Source: Bacillota bacterium
GTDB lineage: Bacteria > Bacillota > Clostridia > Acetivibrionales > DTU013
Direction of reading: 5' to 3'
Length of the DNA: 64,000 bases
Assembly: GCA_023435745.1 (NCBI GenBank)
Contig: JAEZMD010000007.1
Location: forward strand, 124,001-188,000
Shown one piece after another: positions 28,104 to 36,254 of this stretch; the first letter of the stretch is position 1, and each line of letters opens with the position of its first letter. The notes beneath the pieces were generated by a model. It had not been told where the DNA came from. It ran no database searches and saw nothing but the letters and a program-made list of their open reading frames with translations. The position numbers and the translations under genes were made by a program.

Positions 28104-28158
28104 ATGGACGGCATTCACCGCATACGATTGGATAAAATCTTGGCGATTTGCCGTCCAT
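28104..28158 (-). other. Intercistronic inverted repeat between binding protein and permease
   Basis: ATGGACGGCA and TGCCGTCCAT, 10-bp perfect arms with a 35-nt loop, in the 151-nt gap after the binding-protein gene. Such structures often protect the 5' part of the mRNA so that more binding protein than permease is made. Confidence 0.45.
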
Positions 28159-28191
28159 AGCTTATCAAACATTAGCAGTTGTTTCAATTGC

Positions 28192-29520
28192 TTATTTCAG
28201 TAACTGCTCAATTTTGGTCTTGATATTGGCGGCTGCCTCTGCAGGCGTCTTGACATCACTCAACACGCTGTGGATCTCAAGCTGCAGTATAGCAGAGAGT
28301 TCTGCGTAGTAAGGTGTTCTTGGACGGGGCTTGGTTGCATACATAGCAGCTTTCAAATCCTTGATAACCGGGTATTTTGTAAGGCATTCAGGATCATCGT
28401 AGAGCGGAATATATGATGGATTATTAAGCTTGAAATTCATGATAACATCCTTTTGCACTTCAGAACTAGCACGGAACATTGCAAATTTAACAGCAGCATC
28501 GACATTCTTTGAATAAGCCGAGATCATCGCACCCCAGCCCCCGAGTGCGCTTGCGCTCGATCCACTTGTTCCCGCCGGTAACGCAGCCAACTCAACTTTA
28601 CCAGCTACTTTGGATTTTTCAGGATCGTTATACTGGCTGTATGCACTGGACCAGTCCCGGGTAAAGATGACATTTCCACTAAACATCTCATTACGTAATT
28701 CAGTATTTCCGAAGGTCGTGATGCCCTCGCACGCTATCTTGTCGGTATAAATCATATCATACATCATTTGCAGGGAGCTCTCGATCTCAGCCGTCTTGAT
28801 ATCAGGTTCAGAATTTTCGTTGACAATGTCCCCTCCGTTAGCCCATATGATTTCCAGCGCACTACAGGTAAGGCCTTCGAACTGTTTCCAGATGGATCCA
28901 AAACCACGCAGCGCGGGATCTTTCTCTGCATCCATGATCTCCTTACTGGTGACAATGAGATCCTCCCAGGTTGTTGGAACACGTTTATTGTATTTATCCA
29001 GCAGATCACTTCTATAGAATAGGACACCGCCGTCTACATAGAATGGCAGACCATATGTTACCCCCTTATACGTGAATGCATCGAGGCCACCTGGCATATA
29101 GTCTTTCAACTGCTCCCTGGATACCAGCTCATCCCAGGGCAGGACCCATTTTGCGCCAGCGAAAACGGGCGCCCAAGCCACATCAGCAACGAACACATCA
29201 ATAGAGGAATCACCTGCTTGCAGTACTGTGTTGATTGTCTTCAGCTTGTCATCGGAGGCATCAGGCAGTTCAACTAGCCTGACCTTAATCCCAGGATTCT
29301 GCTCCTCAAAGGCTGTAATAAATTTGGACTCCATTCCCTTATCATCAACAAATCCATAATAGTTAATGGTCACCGGCTCAGCGTTTTCACTTGTGTTTGG
29401 GCTGTTCACCTTTGATCCCGCATCAGTTTGATCAGTTACGGAACTTCCAGCACAGCCCGTGAGAATTACAAATATCATCACCGTACATAACAACATGTAA
29501 TACAATTTCTTATTCTTCAC
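28192..29520 (-). CDS. Extracellular solute-binding lipoprotein (sugar ABC importer)
   Basis: 442 residues, with a lipoprotein signal ending LTGC (Cys about residue 23) and then a class I/bacterial extracellular binding fold: INYYGFVDDKGMESKFITAFEEQNPGIKV at the start, DVFVADVAWAPVFA, and the C-terminal PAEAAANIKTKIEQLL. The start is GTG 29520 with GGAGGAGG 7 nt upstream. The UgpB-like architecture together with the GDPD gene suggests a glycerophosphodiester or glycoside ligand. Confidence 0.9.
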   Translation of the reverse strand: MKNKKLYYMLLCTVMIFVILTGCAGSSVTDQTDAGSKVNSPNTSENAEPVTINYYGFVDDKGMESKFITAFEEQNPGIKVRLVELPDASDDKLKTINTVLQAGDSSIDVFVADVAWAPVFAGAKWVLPWDELVSREQLKDYMPGGLDAFTYKGVTYGLPFYVDGGVLFYRSDLLDKYNKRVPTTWEDLIVTSKEIMDAEKDPALRGFGSIWKQFEGLTCSALEIIWANGGDIVNENSEPDIKTAEIESSLQMMYDMIYTDKIACEGITTFGNTELRNEMFSGNVIFTRDWSSAYSQYNDPEKSKVAGKVELAALPAGTSGSSASALGGWGAMISAYSKNVDAAVKFAMFRASSEVQKDVIMNFKLNNPSYIPLYDDPECLTKYPVIKDLKAAMYATKPRPRTPYYAELSAILQLEIHSVLSDVKTPAEAAANIKTKIEQLLK

Positions 29521-29602
29521 TTAATTCCCTCCTCCAATCTATTTGACCTACGTGTCCGCTCAGAAAGTCGCATATGCAGATTTTGGCGGATCCCTGGTAT
29601 TT

Positions 29603-29635
29603 ATAACAATTGAAGCATTTGCTTCACACTGTTAT
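29603..29635. other. Hairpin in the binding-protein leader
   Basis: ATAACA/TGTTAT outer and GAAGCA/TGCTTC inner stems separated by an internal loop, about 85 nt upstream of the start codon. A second hairpin (CCCGCCAC/GTGGGGCGGG) is at 29681-29706. Neither has a T-run, so they look like mRNA-stabilising or processing structures between the GDPD gene and the binding-protein gene. Confidence 0.4.
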
Positions 29636-29728
29636 GTTGAAACGGGAGATATGCTCACCTCCTGTTTTGGGTAATCGGTACCCGCCACCTATTTAAGTGG
29701 GGCGGGGGCCCATTTTGTTGCCTCGTTA

Positions 29729-30550
29729 TTACATTGCACGCTGCTTGAGAAAGCTGGCAAGAAGTCCTGGCCAGTCGGTCTGTATGATCCTAAAGCCCTT
29801 ATCAATTAACCACCCCCATCCATTATCAGGATCTACAAACAACGATGTGTAATCATCATGCCCTGCACTCAGCCGCTTGTAATCATTCAAATTAATAGCA
29901 TTTGCCCAGAGTTGAATATTCCGCCTTTTGAGTTTTTCAAGAATATCTGGAGCCAGTAGTGGACTGTCATCATTTTCGAATATCAGCTCCGCCGCAATTA
30001 TGTTCAGCCTGCTTGTACAGGCCTGCTCCAGCTCGGTGATTGTTTTTACGATAGGCATATAACAAAAAGGTTTTTCCATTTCCTCTATGACTTGTATGTA
30101 TTTCTTCACCACTGGTGATTTGATAATCACCTGGTCAAGCATATTATGACGTTCCACTGTGCGAAGTACTATATCCATACTATCCCAGCAACGATCCAGG
30201 TTAATAACCGCTCGACCCTTAAAATGTTCCAGGACTGTATCAAGCTTTTCAATGGGCTGTCCTATCTCAGCACTATTGCTGTTTCGGTAGCGTAAAGCGC
30301 CAATCTCGGCATATGTCATTTGTTTTACATTGGCAGGCTTTGTCAGCAGCCTCCCTTCCATGCCATCGTGAATCAATACTGGTACGTCGTCTGCAGTAGT
30401 AGCTATATCCGCTTCAATAATATGTGAACCATGCATAAGAGCGACTTCAAAGGCTTTTATGGTGTTTTCAATAATATTCCCACCTGAACAGCCTCGATGT
30501 GCCGCAATTAGCACTCCTTCCCCATTCAGAATCTCTTCAACCGTTATCAC
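29729..30550 (-). CDS. Glycerophosphodiester phosphodiesterase
   Basis: About 273 residues; hydrolyses glycerophosphodiesters to glycerol-3-phosphate and an alcohol. The catalytic blocks are AHRG near residue 12, ENTIKAF, EADIATTADDVPVLIHD and the C-terminal IIQTDWPGLL. There is no signal peptide, so it acts inside the cell. GTG 30550 has AAAGGGG 8 nt upstream; an in-frame ATG at 30568 overlaps that site. It is the first gene of the leftward operon and is driven by a consensus promoter. Confidence 0.88.
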   Translation of the reverse strand: MITVEEILNGEGVLIAAHRGCSGGNIIENTIKAFEVALMHGSHIIEADIATTADDVPVLIHDGMEGRLLTKPANVKQMTYAEIGALRYRNSNSAEIGQPIEKLDTVLEHFKGRAVINLDRCWDSMDIVLRTVERHNMLDQVIIKSPVVKKYIQVIEEMEKPFCYMPIVKTITELEQACTSRLNIIAAELIFENDDSPLLAPDILEKLKRRNIQLWANAINLNDYKRLSAGHDDYTSLFVDPDNGWGWLIDKGFRIIQTDWPGLLASFLKQRAM

Positions 30551-30577
30551 TATTATTACCCCTTTCATTTTATGTTA

Positions 30578-30606
30578 ATTATACGCTGCATATTGGTACG
30601 TGTCAA
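30578..30606 (-). promoter_or_regulatory. Consensus promoter of the GDPD/ABC/UroD operon
   Basis: TTGACA (30601-30606) and TATAAT (30578-30583) with exactly 17 nt between, on the minus strand, 28 nt from the GDPD start. Confidence 0.8.
30593..30605. promoter_or_regulatory. 13-bp operator candidate, copy 1
   Basis: TTGGTACGTGTCA overlaps the -35 box of the leftward promoter. An identical copy lies 191 bp away. It is a likely binding site for the LacI-type fusion regulator encoded next door. Confidence 0.5.
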
Positions 30607-30783
30607 TAATTATTTCATTACTTTTTTGCCTACTGATTCCGGTTTGCTTCAGGTCAGAGGTTCTGCCTTGGAGGTATTGTGTAATAAAAGAAACATCACC
30701 AGAATGAAGCTTAGAGAGCTGTAGTCAGAGCGCGGATATGCAACCCAGGTGTTTTCTACGTTTTTACTATAAACCTAATAAGT

Positions 30784-30796
30784 TTGGTACGTGTCA
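30784..30796. promoter_or_regulatory. 13-bp operator candidate, copy 2
   Basis: TTGGTACGTGTCA, a perfect repeat of 30593-30605 in the same orientation. The spacing would suit a DNA loop formed by a dimer-of-dimers. Confidence 0.5.
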
Positions 30797-30921
30797 GTTT
30801 ATTTATGCCCGTTTTTTGAAATAATGCTTGTATTTCATCCTATGTACAGCTATTTATGGTATGGATTCTATAAATTTATTATAAATGCGTTTTGAACGTT
30901 TTAATTTTTGACAAATGTATA

Positions 30922-30950
30922 TTGTTAATATCGAAAAAAACTGTTATGAT
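30922..30950 (+). promoter_or_regulatory. Candidate promoter of the LacI-fusion regulator
   Basis: TTGTTA and TATGAT with 17 nt between them. The start codon is 32 nt further on. Confidence 0.5.
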
Positions 30951-30982
30951 ATCCATAAAATTAGGAGTAGAGGTGTTCATGA

Positions 30983-33172
30983 ATGGCAACAATCAAGGAT
31001 CTGGCAAGAGTTGCGGGTGTATCCCATGGGACAGTGTCCAACGTGCTCAATGGCCGAGGAAATGTCAGCAGCGAGAAGATCCAAAAGGTGGAGGAAGCCG
31101 CCCAAGCTTTAGGCTATACCGTCAACGAGAGAGCAAAGCTGTTGCGAAAAGGTATTTCTAACATCATCGCAATCATCATACCAGATATATTTGACCGAAA
31201 ATATCACGACTTTTACCTTAGCTTTAGTGGGTATGCTCATGAGCATGGCTACAAGACAAATCTGTACGTTACCGGAGATATTCCGGAGCGTGAGACAGAG
31301 ATCATCGGGGAACTAAAGTCTAATATGATCTGTGCCGTCGTCACCTTTTCCAGCCTTCCAAATAAGCAGGATCTTTACAGTGCATACGGTTTTGAAGGAT
31401 CCAATATCATCTTTGTAGAACGCAGGCCCCCTTTTGACTGCAATTTTATTGGATATGAATATACTCTATGTGGGGAGGAATTGGCGAAGCTCGCTCTGGA
31501 AAAACGTTATAAAAACATCACCCTGGTGACGGAGTATGCTCACTTCTCGAATATAAAGGAGCTCTACGGCTCTTTTTCGAGCATAGTTTCTTCCAGTAAT
31601 TCCTGTAGCTTCAAACATGTTGAGACGGATTTTCAACGGTGTAATCATAACGCTATGCAGATTTTCAACGCTGTCCCGCCTCCCGAGGCCATTTTTTGCT
31701 CAAGCTTTTCTCTTGCACAAATCATAAAGAACATCTGGCAGGCCTTTTTTTCAGACATTTCCATCAAGCTGTATACAGTATCCTCCACCTTCACCATACC
31801 GCAGGTTGATTTTGATATGTGCTATGAACTGGATTACCGATTGATGGGCAGAACTGCCGCAGAAAGCCTTATCCGTCATATAAAGGGTAAAACTACTCGA
31901 ACCGAACAGATCACTTTGGAGAACGTTGGTTTTCTTGACTGGTTTCAAGCTCCGGGTATCTCCGGTCGGGAACACTCTCATCTTACGTTGCTTACCCTTG
32001 AAAGCCCAGCAACGCTTGCACTTAAAAGTCTTAGCCGCATCTATACCGAGCGTACCGGTACTGAGATCAAGATTGTTTCCTTTCCATACGACGGGCTTTT
32101 TGAAGCGATTGACAATATTGGCACCTCAAATGCGTTCGATATTATTCGTTTTGATGTCACCTGGCTGCCCTGGTTTGCAGAGAAGTTACTGATTCCCCTA
32201 AAATCTCTTGACCCCAACATCCAGAATCTATTTTCCACATTCCTTCCCGGAATCGCGCAGAATTTCTCTTATGTAAACGGAACGCTTTACACCCTTCCCG
32301 AAACCCCCAGTATCATGATGATGTTCTATCGCCGCGACCTTTTTGAGAATACCGGACTGCGCAGGATTTACAGAGAACAGTATAATGAGGATCTTGAAAT
32401 TCCCAAGGACTTTGCAAGTTACAATCGCATCGCCCGCTTCTTTACGCAGAAATTTAACAAGGCTTCTCAGGTAGAATACGGTACCACACTGACGTTAGGC
32501 ACCCCAGCAGTGGCAGCAACAGAGTATCTAACCCGATATTTCAGTCTGACCAGAGATCTAATCGGGCAAGATGATCGTCTGCTGCTTACCGATGAAAATG
32601 CGATGAAGGCGGCCGTTCTGTTGCAGGAGGCCGGTGATTATGCACGGCCTTTGAATAACAATTGGTGGTCCGGCACGGCAAAAGAGTTTGCTGACGGCAA
32701 TGTCGCAATGGCACTTCTCTTCACTAACTATGCTTCCAATATTATCGGTTACGACTCCAAAGTCATCAACAAAATCGGCTATGCCCCTGTTCCAGGTGGT
32801 AGCCCACTGGTAGGCGGCGGGGTACTAGGTATCTCCAAAAGGAGCGCTCATGCACAGGAAGCACTGGAGTACATGAAATGGCTCAACAGCGAAGCTGTTA
32901 GCGGGGCTATGTCGCTGCTGGGAAATTTGTCTCCATGCAGCAAGACATATCAGAATTACGAGGTTCTTGACATCTATCCATGGCTTTCTCTTGCTAAAGA
33001 CTGTTTTGCAAAATCCCGCAATAATCGGATGCCCCATAGGACGTCAAAGCCATTTGATCAGCGAAAGCTGATGAATATCATTGGCATGGCAGTGAACCAT
33101 ATTTTTATAAAGGCAATGGCACCCAAGGAGGCACTTGAATATGCAATGGAGGCATTCAGCCGTTCTTTCTGA
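30983..33172 (+). CDS. LacI-family regulator fused to a solute-binding-protein domain
   Basis: 729 residues, about twice a normal LacI protein. Residues 1-55 form the LacI helix-turn-helix and hinge (MATIKDLARVAGVSHGTVSN); about 58-325 form the periplasmic-binding-like sensor; about 332-729 are homologous to ABC extracellular binding proteins (TLLTLESPATLALKSLSRIY, DIIRFDVTWLPWFAEKLL, GGGVLGISKRSAHAQEALEY). There is no signal sequence, so the second binding domain is cytoplasmic and could sense the imported ligand. GAGGTG precedes the ATG. It is transcribed divergently from the importer operon, which it probably controls. Confidence 0.85.
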   Translation: MATIKDLARVAGVSHGTVSNVLNGRGNVSSEKIQKVEEAAQALGYTVNERAKLLRKGISNIIAIIIPDIFDRKYHDFYLSFSGYAHEHGYKTNLYVTGDIPERETEIIGELKSNMICAVVTFSSLPNKQDLYSAYGFEGSNIIFVERRPPFDCNFIGYEYTLCGEELAKLALEKRYKNITLVTEYAHFSNIKELYGSFSSIVSSSNSCSFKHVETDFQRCNHNAMQIFNAVPPPEAIFCSSFSLAQIIKNIWQAFFSDISIKLYTVSSTFTIPQVDFDMCYELDYRLMGRTAAESLIRHIKGKTTRTEQITLENVGFLDWFQAPGISGREHSHLTLLTLESPATLALKSLSRIYTERTGTEIKIVSFPYDGLFEAIDNIGTSNAFDIIRFDVTWLPWFAEKLLIPLKSLDPNIQNLFSTFLPGIAQNFSYVNGTLYTLPETPSIMMMFYRRDLFENTGLRRIYREQYNEDLEIPKDFASYNRIARFFTQKFNKASQVEYGTTLTLGTPAVAATEYLTRYFSLTRDLIGQDDRLLLTDENAMKAAVLLQEAGDYARPLNNNWWSGTAKEFADGNVAMALLFTNYASNIIGYDSKVINKIGYAPVPGGSPLVGGGVLGISKRSAHAQEALEYMKWLNSEAVSGAMSLLGNLSPCSKTYQNYEVLDIYPWLSLAKDCFAKSRNNRMPHRTSKPFDQRKLMNIIGMAVNHIFIKAMAPKEALEYAMEAFSRSF

Positions 33173-33207
33173 ACGGATATACCATACGAAACGGCTTTTA
33201 CGGTAAC

Positions 33208-33250
33208 TAAATAATATTCATTCCATTAATATTCTAATGAATATTATTTA
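33208..33250. promoter_or_regulatory. 15-bp perfect inverted repeat upstream of the MFS-rpiR pair
   Basis: TAAATAATATTCATT (33208-33222) and its complement (33236-33250) with a 13-nt centre. The right arm touches the -35 box. No T-run follows, so an operator is likelier than a terminator; the RpiR protein of the same operon is the obvious candidate. Confidence 0.55.
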
Positions 33251-33275
33251 CCTTTGGTTGCTCTTGTGTTACAAT
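33247..33275 (+). promoter_or_regulatory. Candidate promoter of the MFS-rpiR operon
   Basis: TTTACC and TACAAT with 17 nt between them, overlapping the inverted repeat. Confidence 0.5.
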
Positions 33276-33300
33276 TGATTAATTCAAGGGGGACCGCCGT

Positions 33301-34524
33301 ATGAAACTTTTACCTCGAACCAGAATTTTTTTCATATGCTGGAGTACATATATTTGTATCTATATTTGCAGAGTCAATATATCTATCGCATTGCCTGAAA
33401 TTAAAAAAACATTCCAGAATGGGATGGGATTAGCGGGTATTATCGGTAGTGCATTCTTTATGGTTTACGCTATTGGCCAGCTTGTCAACGGTTTTCTTGG
33501 CGACAGGCTGCCTTCAAAGAAACTCGTGGCTGCTGCATTGCTGGGCACTGTGCTGATGAACCTTATCATTGGGATCTCAAATAGTATAATGGTGATTGCC
33601 GTGTGCTGGGGTATTAACGGCTACTTCCAGTCTATGGTCTGGGGCCCCTTAATGCGCATCCTCTCAGGCCTTTTCAACAAAGAGGAATTGAGGAAGGTTT
33701 CAACGCGTATGTCAACCACCATGGTACTGGGTTACGCATTGGCCTGGACAGTTTTAGGCCGCGTCATTCTATTTGCATCATGGAAATGGTTGTTTCTTAT
33801 TCCAGCAGGGGTCGGAGCTCTTATGCTGGCGGTGTGGCTGTTGTTTATTGAAAATCAACAGGTACCAAACCCGGGACAGGTTGCCGCTCATAGAACCATC
33901 TTGCAATCGCTGGATTTTATTACGAAGCGCCGTCTGTGGCTTCTGGTATCTGCCTGCTGCTTTATGGGCATAGTGAAGGAAGGCATATCGCTATGGGCGC
34001 CTATTCTGTTTCAAGAGGCCATTGGGCTCAGTTTATCCAACTCCCTAAGCCTCGTATTGCTTATTCCGCTGGCCAATTTATGTGGTATTTTGTTTGCCGG
34101 CTGGCTCCATAAAATGATGGGGCGAAGTGACCTGTATCCCGTATTGGTAATGTGTGGTATAATTCTGATGTGCGCTGGGGTCTTTAGTCTACCCCTGGGG
34201 TTGCCAAAAATGGTCTCTGTGATATTGATTGCATGCATCTCTGCAATGTCCTATGGTTGTAATTGCATATTTCTATCACTGATTCCTCTGCGCTTTGGGA
34301 AGGATAATATGGTTTCCACCCTTGTGGGAACTTTAGATTTCAGCACCTATGTAGGTGCGGCACTCTCCTCTGTTATCACGGGCTTCGTCGTATCTACCGC
34401 CGGCTGGGGTCGAATACCGATTCTGTGGCTTGTCGCCGGTGGTATCGGGTTGTTGCTCTTGTTCCTTCAAGTTCGGACTAGACCAAAAAAAGAGGTGTTA
34501 ACAATTGTTGAGCAGGAGGTTTAA
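33301..34524 (+). CDS. MFS carrier, organophosphate:phosphate antiporter-like
   Basis: 407 residues and about 12 membrane helices. The N-terminal ICRVNISIALPEIKK, FMVYAIGQLVNGFLGDRLPSKK and WGINGYFQSMVWGPLMRILS match the GlpT/UhpT (OPA) branch, which exchanges organophosphates for phosphate. GGGGG lies 8 nt before ATG. Placed next to a glycerophosphodiesterase, a glycerol-3-phosphate or sugar-phosphate substrate is plausible but unproven. Confidence 0.85.
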   Translation: MKLLPRTRIFFICWSTYICIYICRVNISIALPEIKKTFQNGMGLAGIIGSAFFMVYAIGQLVNGFLGDRLPSKKLVAAALLGTVLMNLIIGISNSIMVIAVCWGINGYFQSMVWGPLMRILSGLFNKEELRKVSTRMSTTMVLGYALAWTVLGRVILFASWKWLFLIPAGVGALMLAVWLLFIENQQVPNPGQVAAHRTILQSLDFITKRRLWLLVSACCFMGIVKEGISLWAPILFQEAIGLSLSNSLSLVLLIPLANLCGILFAGWLHKMMGRSDLYPVLVMCGIILMCAGVFSLPLGLPKMVSVILIACISAMSYGCNCIFLSLIPLRFGKDNMVSTLVGTLDFSTYVGAALSSVITGFVVSTAGWGRIPILWLVAGGIGLLLLFLQVRTRPKKEVLTIVEQEV

Positions 34525-34527
34525 AAA

Positions 34528-35385
34528 ATGCATAGTGAAAAAGAGAATGCACTGATCATCATTGACAGGAACTATCTTTCAATGTCGGAAGCCGAGAAAA
34601 AAATTGCGGATTATATTTTAAAAAAACCTGCAGTTGTTATAAATATGACCGTGCATCAGCTTTCGACTTTAGCGGGTGTATCGGACGGCAGTGTGATACG
34701 CTTTGCAAACCAAATGGGGTTCAATGGGTTTACGCAGCTTAAAATAAATATTGCACAAAATCTTATCAATAAGGAGGAAATACTATATGATCGGCTGTCC
34801 GACAGTGACACGCCAAAAAGCGCCATGATTAAAACTTTCGAAAATGCCATTGCCGCTTTGCGGCAGACCAGCGAATTCATATCAGAGGTGGATATGGAAA
34901 AAGCCGCACAATTGCTTTTATGTGTAAAAGACAAGCTGGAATTTTACGGTGTGGGCAGTTCTTCGATGGTGGCCCTGGATGCGTATTACCGTTTCATGCG
35001 CATTGGAATGCCCGCTTACGTAGTGACGGATTCAATTATCAGTTCGGTTTCAGCAAGTATGCTGAATGAACACTGTGTGGCTGTGGGCATTTCTCACTCG
35101 GGTACAACCATTGAGACCTTACGGGCCATGGAGATAGCGAAGAATAAGGGTGCAAAAACAATTTGTTTGACCAGTTTTGCCCGAAGCCCTCTTGCAAACC
35201 TCTGTGACGTGAGCTTAATTGTCGCATCCAACGAAGCGGAGTATTATAAAGAAGCGGTGTCCTCACGGCTTGTTCACCTAGCATTACTTGACGCTCTTTG
35301 CGGTTATATTGTAGTGAAACGAGCAGACAAATCCATTGGTTATATGGAAAACCTGGTAGAGATTATGGGAGAACACAGAAAATAG
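34528..35385 (+). CDS. RpiR/MurR-family transcriptional regulator
   Basis: 285 residues. The N-terminal HTH domain (about 1-77) includes SEAEKKIADYILKKP and TVHQLSTLAGVSDGSVIRFANQMGF. The C-terminal SIS domain (about 110-255) contains YGVGSSSMVALDAYYRFMRIG and AVGISHSGTTIETL, which bind a phosphosugar. AGGAGG lies within the 3-nt-spaced junction with the MFS gene, so they form one operon. It likely senses a phosphorylated product of the island's pathway. Confidence 0.9.
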   Translation: MHSEKENALIIIDRNYLSMSEAEKKIADYILKKPAVVINMTVHQLSTLAGVSDGSVIRFANQMGFNGFTQLKINIAQNLINKEEILYDRLSDSDTPKSAMIKTFENAIAALRQTSEFISEVDMEKAAQLLLCVKDKLEFYGVGSSSMVALDAYYRFMRIGMPAYVVTDSIISSVSASMLNEHCVAVGISHSGTTIETLRAMEIAKNKGAKTICLTSFARSPLANLCDVSLIVASNEAEYYKEAVSSRLVHLALLDALCGYIVVKRADKSIGYMENLVEIMGEHRK

Positions 35386-35392
35386 AAGTGTG

Positions 35393-35526
35393 TTTTAAGC
35401 CAATTATCGCCGATTACCCGATGATTTCTAACAATTTCATCGTTTTTTTTAATTATGCTCATTTCCTATTATCCAATTCATCATAGATCTCGTTAAGCGA
35501 CATGCCTCTTTCCACAAGAAGAACCA
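35393..35526. repeat. Right copy of the hisIE 3'-end direct repeat
   Basis: Counterpart of 24926-25057. It spans the last 68 nt of the intact hisIE and about 65 nt beyond its stop. The two copies bracket about 10.3 kb carrying the catabolic island. Confidence 0.75.
35419..35450 (+). terminator. Intrinsic terminator of the MFS-rpiR operon
   Basis: CGATGA/TCATCG stem with a 12-nt loop, followed by eight T residues, 34 nt after the rpiR stop and just before the convergent hisIE end. Confidence 0.7.
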
Positions 35527-36253
35527 TAATATGATAAATCAGGTCTGCAATCTCAGCGCTGATTTCACTGCTATCGCCGTTTTTTGAAGCGATCATAACC
35601 TCACCGGCCTCTTCTCCGATCTTTTTAAGTATCTTATCAAGCCCCTTGGTAAATAGATAATTTGTATAGGAGCCTTCCTTCGGATGGACCAGCCTGTCTG
35701 CGATCACATCAAATACTTCTCCAAGCACCTCTGCCCCGGCGGTCTTACTCTCTCCGTCTGCTATGCTCTCACCGTTTGTCTTGCTCTCTCCCGCTGCACT
35801 GCTTTGGACAGTCTCTGCCATGTTCTGCGCGCTGCCCTCCGCACCTTGCCCTTCCTGTGCCGGCAGACTTCCGGCTGCCGCCGACGCTGCATCAATCTTC
35901 TTCATATCCGCGCCGGCCTTCAGTTCATCAGCCTCCAGCCTTGTGAAGAAACAGGAACGGTGCCCGGTATGGCAGGCTGCTCCTGTCTGCTCGACCTTGA
36001 GAAGCAGGGTGTCTCCGTCACAGTCGATGCTTATGGATCTCACCTTCTGAAAGTGACCTGAGGTCTCCCCCTTCAGCCAGAGCTTCTGCCTGCTCCTGCT
36101 GTAATAGTATACTTTTCCGGTTTCCACCGTCTTTTTGAGGGACTCTTCGTTCATCCAGGCCAGCATCAGCACCTCATCGGTCCTGATGTCCTGGGTAACT
36201 GCCGGAATAAGCCCGTCCGCATTATATTTAACCATTTCCAGAATATTTGGCAT
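35459..36253 (-). CDS. hisIE: Bifunctional phosphoribosyl-AMP cyclohydrolase / phosphoribosyl-ATP pyrophosphatase
   Basis: 264 residues catalysing steps 2 and 3 of histidine synthesis. The HisI part (1-~110) has WMNEESLKKTVETGKVYYYSRSR, DCDGDTLL and CHTGHRSCF metal ligands. The HisE part (~175-264) has GSYTNYLF, GEEAGEVMIASKN and EIADLIYHIMVLL. Between them is an unusual linker of about 55 residues rich in Ala, Gly, Ser and Glu with repeated GESKT; typical fusions have short linkers. It is the last gene of the his operon; its 3' end is duplicated at 24990. Confidence 0.95.
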   Translation of the reverse strand: MPNILEMVKYNADGLIPAVTQDIRTDEVLMLAWMNEESLKKTVETGKVYYYSRSRQKLWLKGETSGHFQKVRSISIDCDGDTLLLKVEQTGAACHTGHRSCFFTRLEADELKAGADMKKIDAASAAAGSLPAQEGQGAEGSAQNMAETVQSSAAGESKTNGESIADGESKTAGAEVLGEVFDVIADRLVHPKEGSYTNYLFTKGLDKILKKIGEEAGEVMIASKNGDSSEISAEIADLIYHIMVLLVERGMSLNEIYDELDNRK

Positions 36254-36254
36254 G

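Larger units (their letters stand above)
30551..30982. other. Divergent regulatory region of the catabolic island
   Basis: 432 nt without a gene. It holds the leftward promoter (30578-30606), the rightward promoter (30922-30950) and two copies of a 13-bp motif. Confidence 0.6.

Noticed and set aside
29640..29665. Leader peptide before the binding-protein gene (AGGAGGTGAGCAT)
   Set aside because: A good ribosome-like string, but no suitable start codon and frame follow it.
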